Assembly (NCBI GenBank): GCA_019241645.1
Contig: JAFAWQ010000026.1
Coordinates: 62,001-126,000, forward strand
DNA: 64,000 bases
Direction of reading: 5' to 3'
Source of the DNA: Alphaproteobacteria bacterium
GTDB taxonomy: Bacteria; Pseudomonadota; Alphaproteobacteria; Micropepsales; Micropepsaceae
Shown here: positions 35,633 through 43,323 of the stretch, piece by piece
Numbering within the stretch: position 1 is the first letter of the stretch
Layout of the letters: each line of letters begins with the position of its first letter
Translations under genes and position numbers: made by a program
Notes under the pieces: generated by a model
The model's input: only the letters and a program-made list of their open reading frames with translations
Database searches by the model: none
Told to the model about the DNA's origin: nothing

Positions 35633-35743
35633 GCTGACCAAAAGCCCCTTGTCTGAACTCTACATCTGTCTGGCGGAAGCAAAATGCCTTCGTAACTTGC
35701 GCTGAGAGCCCCTGGCTTCGATAGGACGTGGTGATAGCCGCAT

Positions 35744-37246
35744 CTATTCCGTTCTCGGCTCGATTGATGCGCATCGCGGGGTTGTTCGCAAGCTCGCGTT
35801 CATCGCAAAGCATAGCGCGATCGGAATCCACAGCACCGGATCGGCGAGCGAATCCTGATTGAGAAACGCAAAACCGAGTGCCAGGAGGGTTGAGAGGCGG
35901 AAATAGCGATGGAAGTCGTCATCCGTTTTTCCTGCGAAAATCTGCTTTACGATGAAAAGGAAAAACAGAAAAAATCCCACCAGCCCGGTCTCTGACAGCA
36001 ATCGCAAAACCAGATTTTTCGCGTTGCCTTTTTCCGGGGAAAATGTGTCCAGCCAGCCGATCCCCTCGCGTGCCCCCTGGGTGAACAATTGGGTCTGGAA
36101 GGCCCAGTCTGGCGCATATTTTCCGAAGTAGCGGTAGCTGTTACCGAGTGAGAGACCGAACAGCGGGTTGTCGCGCCACATGCCTAGGGCCGCCTGTGCC
36201 GCTGAAATGCGGCCGCCCAAGGCCAGCGCGTCGGCTACATCAGTCGCCATTTCTGATTGGTCACGCGGTAACTCGGCGGATTGGGTTAGATATATCACCG
36301 GCCCAAGAACGTATGTGGCACCGGCGCCGGCACGAAATGTGCTCATGGCAAGCAAAGCGCCAACGCCGACCAGCAAAACCAGCAGGAATGCACCCAAGGC
36401 GATAACGCGCCCGCGCCACAACGCAAGGAAGCCACTGATCACGAGCATCGCGGCAGCGCAGCCGAGACCAAAACGCGATCCGGAACTCAGTAGCCCTGCC
36501 AGTGCAACCGCAAATCCGGCGAACAGCAGAAGCCATGTGGCCGTTCTGGAACGGGCGTTGAAAAGAGCTTGGCCCGAAAGGCTGGCAGCTAGGAGCGCGG
36601 GAAGCAGCAGGACAATGATCTGCGTGGCGAGCCACGAAGGTTCAAATGTCATGCCCTGAGCCCGTGATACCAGGCCGTCATAGTGAACAGCGAAGATATC
36701 GGTGATCGCCTGCACGTCTCGCAACATTTGTCCATGTTGCGTCATCGCGAACACCTGAACGACCGCGAGCGCGATCGATGCGGTCATGCCAATGAAGAGG
36801 TAGCGAAGCGCGGCCTTTGCATCGGCCGGCGTCCGCAACTGCAAGCGCGCGACGGTGTAAAATACAATACCGACGTCAAGCGTGGCCACCGCGCGCAGGA
36901 AGCTGCCGAGCGGTGTTTGCCCCTTGAATGCGCGGTCGGGCAGGAAAGCGATTTCCGCCAATCCGGAAAACAGAACATAGAAGCCAAACAGGCAGAGCAG
37001 CAGAAATCCTCCCCTTTTGAGGGCGGGCATCTGCCCTAGAACCACGATCCGCAGCGCAGCCATCAAAACCAGCAATACAGCTGGAACAACCGCCAGCGGC
37101 CGGACGAGCGTACCTTGGCCGAACGGCAAAAGCGGCGAGCTCGAAATTGGGACCAGCAGGAGCAAAGCTATCCACAGCGCCCTCTCTATTGCATCGAGAC
37201 CGCCGGTGTATTTCGCCTGTGCACCCTCGGCGCTGGTGTCAGTCAT
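35744..37246 (-). CDS. O-antigen ligase / Wzy-type polymerase
   Basis: A 500-residue integral membrane protein with about 11-12 predicted helices, starting at the ATG of an ATGA overlap with the flippase gene. A large periplasmic loop lies near residues 310-420, and the segment SAAQAALGMWRDNPLFGLSLGNSYRYFG carries the conserved 'WxDNPxxGxGxG..' pattern of the O-antigen ligase/polymerase family. AKNLVLRLLSETGLVGFFLFFLF is the other standard block. It would polymerise or ligate the lipid-linked repeat unit in the periplasm. Confidence 0.87.
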   Translation of the reverse strand: MTDTSAEGAQAKYTGGLDAIERALWIALLLLVPISSSPLLPFGQGTLVRPLAVVPAVLLVLMAALRIVVLGQMPALKRGGFLLLCLFGFYVLFSGLAEIAFLPDRAFKGQTPLGSFLRAVATLDVGIVFYTVARLQLRTPADAKAALRYLFIGMTASIALAVVQVFAMTQHGQMLRDVQAITDIFAVHYDGLVSRAQGMTFEPSWLATQIIVLLLPALLAASLSGQALFNARSRTATWLLLFAGFAVALAGLLSSGSRFGLGCAAAMLVISGFLALWRGRVIALGAFLLVLLVGVGALLAMSTFRAGAGATYVLGPVIYLTQSAELPRDQSEMATDVADALALGGRISAAQAALGMWRDNPLFGLSLGNSYRYFGKYAPDWAFQTQLFTQGAREGIGWLDTFSPEKGNAKNLVLRLLSETGLVGFFLFFLFIVKQIFAGKTDDDFHRYFRLSTLLALGFAFLNQDSLADPVLWIPIALCFAMNASLRTTPRCASIEPRTE

Positions 37247-38505
37247 GAGGCGACCGCCAGTTTGGTAGACGCGCACGGTGTTACTCTGCGAAGCTCTCGG
37301 ACGTAGTGCACGCCGACCGCGGCCCGCAGCAGGCCGGCACATAAAGCACCTGTACAGGCGCCGGAAACGCCGTATCGCCAGGTCAGCCAGGTGCCGCCGA
37401 CAACGCCGAACAGCGCCGGGTAGAGTTGCATTCGAAATATACCTTCGCGCGCGCCATAGCCGCGAAGAGCCGCGCCCAGAATCGCCGAAACGAGGTAGGT
37501 TGCATACGCCCAGGCCAGAATCTGCAAGTCAATGGGATGCGAAACATAGGGCGACGAACGGCCGTAAAACCCCTGCAGGACCTGCAGCGGAAACGCCATC
37601 AGGACAAGAATCAGAGGCGCCGCCAAAAGCAGACATACACCTCCGCGGCGCCATAGAAGCACGCACAAATCGGCAAAGGTCAATTTGTCCCGGGACCGCG
37701 CGATCTCAGGGACAATTACGTTTTCAGCGCCGAAAATGAGTGGGCTCGCAATGGCCGCGACAGTTGCCAGCGCTGCCAGCAACGCCGCCGCCGCCGGGCC
37801 CTTTATCCAGGCAAGCAGCCACAAAAGCCATTGCGTGGAAAAGGCGAGCAACAGATTGGCCAGAAATACAGGCGTGCCCAATTCGCGATGGATTGCGATC
37901 TCCCGCGACAGACCAGCGCGCGCCGCCGCAAAGCGAAAACGCAGCACGGGAGCAGCTGCGACGATCGACACGAAGGATGCCGCGGTCAGGACCAGAAATA
38001 CATCGGAAATTGTTACCCAACTCGCGATTGCGACGACGGCTCCGAGCGCTCCAAGGTACCGCAACGTGTCAATGGCAATTGTCCAGCGATAGCGGGTCCG
38101 CGCGAGCATTCCGCGCCGAATGACTTCCTGAAGCTGCCACATCACCAACGCAAAGGAGGCGAGCGGCAACAGATCAAGGCGTCCCACGCTCAACAACGCC
38201 GCTCCCAGAACTGGCAGTACCGCCAATGCAAAAATCGGGGTCAACAATATTGCGAGGGTAAGCAGGTACTGGAACCGGCAAGTATCGGCAGAAGCGCCGC
38301 GCACCGACAGCGGATAGGTAATGAAGGCCTGATGCAGCAGGTTCAGAAACAGGATGAAGGACAACGCCACCGAAAACACACCGTAGTCCTGGCGGGACAG
38401 TTGGTGCGCCAGGACCAGACTCAGGGCGAAATTTCCGAAGCTCACGACCGCCTGGTCGGTCAACCCACCAAACAGGTGGGATCGAAATGGATTGGGCAGC
38501 TTCAA
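37243..38505 (-). CDS. Wzx-type polysaccharide flippase
   Basis: A 420-residue membrane protein with 12 or so helices and the MATE-like layout of polysaccharide flippases: GGLTDQAVVSFGNFALSLVLAHQLSRQDYGVFSVALSF at the start is characteristic. It would move undecaprenyl-linked units across the inner membrane. It is the first gene of the minus-strand operon with Wzy and is divergent from the chain-length gene. Confidence 0.87.
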   Translation of the reverse strand: MKLPNPFRSHLFGGLTDQAVVSFGNFALSLVLAHQLSRQDYGVFSVALSFILFLNLLHQAFITYPLSVRGASADTCRFQYLLTLAILLTPIFALAVLPVLGAALLSVGRLDLLPLASFALVMWQLQEVIRRGMLARTRYRWTIAIDTLRYLGALGAVVAIASWVTISDVFLVLTAASFVSIVAAAPVLRFRFAAARAGLSREIAIHRELGTPVFLANLLLAFSTQWLLWLLAWIKGPAAAALLAALATVAAIASPLIFGAENVIVPEIARSRDKLTFADLCVLLWRRGGVCLLLAAPLILVLMAFPLQVLQGFYGRSSPYVSHPIDLQILAWAYATYLVSAILGAALRGYGAREGIFRMQLYPALFGVVGGTWLTWRYGVSGACTGALCAGLLRAAVGVHYVRELRRVTPCASTKLAVAS

Positions 38506-38569
38506 TTTGGCCTCCGCCCCCCCGCGATTCCTCGCCTCCGAAAAGTCAGTTTTGCCGAGACCGACTTAT

Positions 38570-38598
38570 TTGTGAATGGCTAGCGCCGGAGTTAAAAT
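38570..38598 (+). promoter_or_regulatory. Candidate sigma-70 promoter for the export operon
   Basis: TTGTGA at 38570-38575 and TAAAAT at 38593-38598 are separated by 17 bases in the 165-bp spacer between the divergent flippase and chain-length genes, about 72 bases before the latter. This is the only AT-rich stretch of the spacer. It is a match by eye. Confidence 0.4.
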
Positions 38599-38670
38599 GT
38601 TTTTCGCCGCGGAATAGAATTGCTGGTAAAATCGTCCCTCCGCTAGGCGGACTGCAGAGGGCTGGGAGAG

Positions 38671-39615
38671 TTGGGGACACGGGAGCGTCCAGGCATAGGT
38701 ACGGACGGCTCGGTTTGGACCGAACCTGCCGCACACAGCGGTTTGTCGCAGCTGGTTACACGAGTTAGGGGTCACTGGCTCGTCGCTTTCCTCTCAGTTC
38801 TCTTGTGCGTCTCTGTTGCTGGTGTCCTCTGTTTGGTTCTTCCTTCCTATTGGCGGGTCGAGATCGTCGCGATGCCGGTTGTGCATGAGACCGGAAGCAA
38901 CGCCATGCTTGGCGGGTTCGGCGGCATTGCAGCTCTGCTTGCCCGGCAAAGTTCAAATCAGGACGAAGCCGTGGCCGTTCTGGGGTCGCGCGAATTGTTC
39001 GACACCTACGCGAGGCAAGCGGATCTTCTGCCGATCCTCTTCAGCAATCGATGGGATCCGACCAACAAGCGCTGGGACGTTCCGGACTGGCGCATACCCA
39101 CGCTGCGGGAAGGATACAAGCTGTTCGACAATCACATACGGGACATCGATCTCGATCGTCGCACCGGCATTGTCACCATGGCGATCACCTGGAAGGATCG
39201 GGCACTTGCTGCAAAATGGGCAAGAGATCTGATCGATCTCGCCAATCGGCAATTGCGCGATCGAGCGATTCGGGAAGCCCAGCAGAACATGCGTTATTTG
39301 GCTACGCAGATGCGCAGCGGCGAGGGTGCCGACGCGAACAATGCACTCAATGCGGCGCTGGCCTCGGCGTACGAACGCCAGCTGCAGAACTTCATGTTTG
39401 CCAAGGGACAGCCGGAATTCGCGTTTCGGGTGATCGATCCGCCGACCATTCCCGACGACCGCGAGCGCGTTTTCCCGCAGCGCATTCTGGTTCTTATTCT
39501 TGGGCTGATGGCGGGCTGCGTGCTGGCGGCACCAGCCGTCATGCTGCGCGAAAGAATGGCCACGCGCCGCCGCGTAAAGTCGATGCCGCTCCCAGCGATG
39601 GCTGGCGCGAAATGA
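38671..39615 (+). CDS. Wzz/GumC-like chain-length determinant, short form
   Basis: A 314-residue inner-membrane protein. Helix 1 is at about 36-57 (WLVAFLSVLLCVSVAGVLCLVLP) and helix 2 near 273-291 (RILVLILGLMAGCVLAAPAVM), enclosing a periplasmic domain. PPTIPDDRERVFPQR just before helix 2 is the Pro-rich Wzz motif. It lacks a cytoplasmic tyrosine-kinase domain. The start is an unusual TTG after GGGAGAG; no ATG exists in frame upstream of helix 1. It opens a plus-strand operon of tightly overlapping genes that runs to about 52 kb. Confidence 0.83.
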   Translation: MGTRERPGIGTDGSVWTEPAAHSGLSQLVTRVRGHWLVAFLSVLLCVSVAGVLCLVLPSYWRVEIVAMPVVHETGSNAMLGGFGGIAALLARQSSNQDEAVAVLGSRELFDTYARQADLLPILFSNRWDPTNKRWDVPDWRIPTLREGYKLFDNHIRDIDLDRRTGIVTMAITWKDRALAAKWARDLIDLANRQLRDRAIREAQQNMRYLATQMRSGEGADANNALNAALASAYERQLQNFMFAKGQPEFAFRVIDPPTIPDDRERVFPQRILVLILGLMAGCVLAAPAVMLRERMATRRRVKSMPLPAMAGAK

Positions 39616-40007
39616 TCGGTGGGAACACCAAAACGCTGGTTATGGATCTGGATGGCACCCTGACCGTCGATGGTAGCGCGGCACGGTATGAGCACATTCT
39701 GCCCAACCCAAAGGTCGCCGAACAGGTCCGGCGCTATGCCGCCCAAGGTTTCCGCGTCGCGATCGTCACATCGCGCAACATGCAAAGCTTTGCGAACTCG
39801 ATCGGACGCATCAATGCGGAAACGCTGCCGGTGATCGTCGATTGGCTGAGGCGGCACGATATTCCATTCGACGAAGTCCATGTCGGTAAGCCCTGGTGCG
39901 GCAAGGGCGGGTTCTATGTGGACGATCGAACGATCCGTCCATCGGAATTCCTTTCGCTGGAACTGCCTGCAATTTCTGCTCTTCTCGACCGGGAGCGCAG
40001 CGGATGA
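39612..40007 (+). CDS. HAD-family phosphatase (131 aa)
   Basis: A small HAD hydrolase starting at the ATG of an ATGA overlap. Motif I is VMDLDGTLTVDG (nucleophile Asp12 and Asp14), motif II VTSRN at about 52-56, and the Lys plus motif IV region KPWCGKGGFYVDDR at 93-106. It has no cap domain, as in capsule phosphatases. Next to a nucleotidyltransferase-kinase fusion and a second nucleotidyltransferase, it probably removes a phosphate from a sugar or polyol phosphate precursor. The exact substrate is open. Confidence 0.85.
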   Translation: MIGGNTKTLVMDLDGTLTVDGSAARYEHILPNPKVAEQVRRYAAQGFRVAIVTSRNMQSFANSIGRINAETLPVIVDWLRRHDIPFDEVHVGKPWCGKGGFYVDDRTIRPSEFLSLELPAISALLDRERSG

Positions 40008-41605
40008 GCGTCGGCATTATCGCGTCCGCGGCCTATGTGAATCCGGAAATGGCGGTTGAGTTTGGACGGTTGCCGCCGTCGTTTTTGCCGGCGGGCAACG
40101 CCCGGCTATTTGTGCGGCAGGTTCAGCTGCTGCAGCGATTGGCAGGGCGGGTGGTGCTCACACTGCCGGAAGGCTTCAGCATTGCAGCCCATGATGCGCG
40201 GCTCCTGCGGAATCTGTCGGTCGAGGTCGTTCGAATTGCCGAGGGAGTCAGCCTCGCTGAATCCTTGATGCTGGCGCTCATACAGAGCGTGGAAGGCGAC
40301 GAGGCCGCGGTCCTTCTGCACGGCGATACGCTGTTCATCGGCATGGAGTCGTTTCCCTGGGACGCTTTTTCCGTCCATGCCGAAAACCATCCATATCCCT
40401 GGGCGGTGGTAGAAAGCCGCGCCCCCGTCAAAGTTCGCTCGGTCGAAGACGGATTGTGCGCGGAACAGCCTATCGTCAGCGGCCTTTTCAGCTTTTCGCG
40501 AGGCGTGGATTTTCTTCGCAGCCTTGCGCGGACGCGCGACTTCCTTGCAGCGCTGAACGACTACGCCGCCTGCGTTCCGGATTTCCACCCCGTGGAAAAT
40601 TGCGGATTGTGGCTCGACCTTGGACACCTCAACACCTATTACGAAACACGCCGCACATTAACGACCGAGCGCACGTTCAATACGCTCGCGATCTCGCGCA
40701 ATATCGTGTGCAAAACGAGCACGCAGTGTGAGAAGATGGAAGCGGAGGCGTCTTGGTACGAAGCCCTTCCGTCGAAGCTGAAGCCGTATGTTCCGGTCTA
40801 TCTCGGCCGATTGAATTCTCCGCTGACCAGCCATGGCTATAGCCTGAGCTATGAATATTTATGTCCGCTCAGTGATCTTTATGTGTTCGGCGCGCTGCCT
40901 GCGCCCGTATGGCAGCGTATTTTTGCCAGCTGCCGTGATGTGCTGTCGCTGCTTCGCACCGCAAAGCCGAACAGCGTGCGGGAGGCCTGGTTTACGCACC
41001 TCTACAACGGCAAGGCCGTAGCACGCTTCGAGGCGTTCGCTCGGTCAGCAGGGATAGAAACGGGTCGTGCCTGGAGCATCAACGGAGAGGTGCTTCCGCC
41101 CCCCACCGATATCATTGAACGGATGGCGGAAATCATTGGGCCGCCCGTCATGGAGGATGCCGGAATTCTCCACGGCGATTTTTGCTTGAGCAATATCCTA
41201 TTCGACTTTCGGCAAGGCTCGGTGAAGCTCGTGGATCCGCGCGGCTACACGGAGCCCGGCACTCCGGAATTGTTCGGGGACACGCGTTACGATTTGGGGA
41301 AGCTGCACCATTCGGTGGTTGGCGGCTATGACATGATCGTGGCCGGCTACTACGATCTGCGGCAGGACGCCCCGTACACGCTAACGTTTGAGATCGGCAC
41401 AATCCCTGAACGGCATCGGCTTGAGAAACTGTTCATCGATATCGTCTGCGAGGGCGACGAAAAGCGTGTCCGAGTGGCCGCCGCGATTTCCGTTTTGCTT
41501 TTCTTTTCGATGCTGCCCTTGCACGGAGATAATCAGCAACGCCAGTGGGCTTTCCTGGCGAATGGCTATCGTTTGTACCGGTCCTGTTTCGGCAGAGCCG
41601 CATGA
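40004..41605 (+). CDS. Nucleotidyltransferase-like / aminoglycoside phosphotransferase-like kinase fusion
   Basis: A 533-residue two-domain protein. Residues 1-230 look like a sugar nucleotidyltransferase, with LLHGDTLFIG at 104-113 giving the metal Asp, but the N-terminal Gly-rich LAxGxGxR loop is not recognisable. Residues 250-530 are a protein-kinase-like/APH domain with the Brenner motif ILHGDFCLSNILF (His390, Asp392, Asn397) and Asp411 in KLVDPRG. The fusion would phosphorylate a small hydroxyl substrate and possibly activate it with a nucleotide. It sits in a four-base-overlap chain between HAD and a second nucleotidyltransferase, so the three likely make one activated building block. 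Confidence 0.78.
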   Translation: MSVGIIASAAYVNPEMAVEFGRLPPSFLPAGNARLFVRQVQLLQRLAGRVVLTLPEGFSIAAHDARLLRNLSVEVVRIAEGVSLAESLMLALIQSVEGDEAAVLLHGDTLFIGMESFPWDAFSVHAENHPYPWAVVESRAPVKVRSVEDGLCAEQPIVSGLFSFSRGVDFLRSLARTRDFLAALNDYAACVPDFHPVENCGLWLDLGHLNTYYETRRTLTTERTFNTLAISRNIVCKTSTQCEKMEAEASWYEALPSKLKPYVPVYLGRLNSPLTSHGYSLSYEYLCPLSDLYVFGALPAPVWQRIFASCRDVLSLLRTAKPNSVREAWFTHLYNGKAVARFEAFARSAGIETGRAWSINGEVLPPPTDIIERMAEIIGPPVMEDAGILHGDFCLSNILFDFRQGSVKLVDPRGYTEPGTPELFGDTRYDLGKLHHSVVGGYDMIVAGYYDLRQDAPYTLTFEIGTIPERHRLEKLFIDIVCEGDEKRVRVAAAISVLLFFSMLPLHGDNQQRQWAFLANGYRLYRSCFGRAA

Positions 41606-42354
41606 TCTTCGTATTCCCCATGGCCGGCGAAGGCCGGCGTTTCCGGGAGGCCGGCTTCACCGTGCCGAAATACCGGCTACCTTTGAACGGTGCCACGGTT
41701 TTTGATCATGTCGTGGGAAGTTTCGCTGCGTATTTTCGCGACGATGTTTTTCTGTTCATTGCCCCCCACGAGGAAGCGGGTTTCGTCGAGGCGCGCCGTC
41801 GCGCCTTGAACATTGACCGTGCGCACGTCGTTACCCTGGGGCAGCGGACGGGAGGTCAGGCAGATACTGTCTTAAGTGGCCTGGATTTGCGGGGTGTCGC
41901 CGGCGGTGAGCCCGTCGGGATCTTCAACATCGATACGATCCGGCGCGGGTATGCAAAGCCGCGCCCGATGATGGATCCGCGTTGCGATGGCTATCTGGAG
42001 GTCTTTCGCGGGGAGGGAGTTCATTGGTCGTTCGTGGAGCCGGAGGCCGGCCGGCCCGGCATGGTGGCAAGCGTTGTCGAAAAGCGCCCGATCTCGGAAT
42101 TCTGCTGCACCGGCTTCTATTACTTCCGAACTGCGGAAGACTTCCGATGGGCTTACGCCAATCCCGCACCGCCAAGAAGCGACAGCGAGAGGCGCGAACG
42201 CTACGTGGCGCCGCTCTACAATGCCTTGATCGCCCGCGGGCGGCAAATTGCTTTTGACCTGATCGAATCCCGGGATGTCCTATTCTGCGGCACGCCCGAC
42301 GAGTACAGACAGGCGCAAGCATTCTACGCGCCCGAAGATCGGGTGTGTCCATGA
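41602..42354 (+). CDS. Sugar-phosphate nucleotidyltransferase-like protein
   Basis: A 250-residue protein with the nucleotidyltransferase signature at its very start: VFPMAGEGRRFREAGFTVPKYRLPLNG (Gly-rich loop, Arg, and PK). GIFNIDTIRRGY contains the metal Asp and FCCTGFYYFR is a typical strand. It would transfer NMP to a phosphorylated sugar or polyol. Start is the ATG of an ATGA overlap with the fusion gene. Confidence 0.82.
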   Translation: MIFVFPMAGEGRRFREAGFTVPKYRLPLNGATVFDHVVGSFAAYFRDDVFLFIAPHEEAGFVEARRRALNIDRAHVVTLGQRTGGQADTVLSGLDLRGVAGGEPVGIFNIDTIRRGYAKPRPMMDPRCDGYLEVFRGEGVHWSFVEPEAGRPGMVASVVEKRPISEFCCTGFYYFRTAEDFRWAYANPAPPRSDSERRERYVAPLYNALIARGRQIAFDLIESRDVLFCGTPDEYRQAQAFYAPEDRVCP

Positions 42355-43322
42355 CCGGTGTGTCTTCGAATGCGCGGGTGGGCAAGATCGCCATCCTAAT
42401 TCCGGTCTTCAACGCCGGCCCACTGTTGCGCGAGACGATGCTATCGGCTTCCAAAGCCAATTTACCGGGGGAGAGTTATGAGATCGTGATTTCGGACAAT
42501 GCTTCCTCGGATGGCAGCACCTCCGGCATCCCGAACGCAGATCCGCAGGGTGCGCCGATTACGGTCCATCGCAACTCGGCCAATCTCGGGCGGGTCGAGA
42601 ACTGGAACTGCGCGCTCGAGTATGCGGAGCAAATGGGCTTCTCCTACGCGATGGTTCTGATGGCGGGCGACGTGCTTACGGACACAACAGTCATTGCGTT
42701 GCGCGACCGCATGGCGGAGCTTGGGGCTGTCCTTGGGATGGCAAGTTACCAGGTTGTCGACGAAACGCTGCGGCCGTTGCGGATTGCAAGGCGCATTCGT
42801 TGCCGGAACGGCTTGGATTTCACCGTCGCTCCGGCGCGGTTTCTTGCACAGTTCCTTGCAACCGGGGCGATGCTGTACGGCCCTCTGGGCGCCAACCTTT
42901 ACCGCATCGACGGGTCGGCGCGCTTACGCTTTAACCCCGCCGATCCGACGCATACCGATCAACTTGCAACCGCACTCTTCGCCCAGGCAGCCAACCGGCC
43001 GATCGTCTATCTGGACCGGCCAATCTCCTGTTGGCGGGAACGTCCGCAGCGGTTTCACAGCACAATGACCTCATCGCAGCGGTTAAATGACGATTTCCGC
43101 GTGATCGAGCACGCGTGTTCTGCAGCCGGTGTGCGACCTGACTACGGAAGGATCCGCGCGACTTTGCTCTTGCGCACCTTGGTTGGGTCGCGGGGCAATC
43201 TGCATCGCGCGCTGCATCAGGTTAGAGAAGCGACTGGCGGTCGCCTGCTTTCGCTGTCCTGGTTGACGCGGTTGGCGCTCCGTCAATTCCAGCACCACAC
43301 GCCGTGGCTTGCGGAGACGTGA
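42351..43322 (+). CDS. Family 2 glycosyltransferase
   Basis: A 323-residue GT-A enzyme. KIAILIPVFNAGPLLRETMLS, IVISDNASSDGST and HRNSANLGRVENWNCALE are the donor-binding blocks. The usual DxD appears as LMAGDVLT, with a single Asp, and TDQLATALF may serve as the later acidic motif. No membrane helix was seen. It overlaps the nucleotidyltransferase gene by ATGA and is followed by the exporter after one base. Confidence 0.88.
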   Translation: MTGVSSNARVGKIAILIPVFNAGPLLRETMLSASKANLPGESYEIVISDNASSDGSTSGIPNADPQGAPITVHRNSANLGRVENWNCALEYAEQMGFSYAMVLMAGDVLTDTTVIALRDRMAELGAVLGMASYQVVDETLRPLRIARRIRCRNGLDFTVAPARFLAQFLATGAMLYGPLGANLYRIDGSARLRFNPADPTHTDQLATALFAQAANRPIVYLDRPISCWRERPQRFHSTMTSSQRLNDDFRVIEHACSAAGVRPDYGRIRATLLLRTLVGSRGNLHRALHQVREATGGRLLSLSWLTRLALRQFQHHTPWLAET

Positions 43323-43323
43323 G

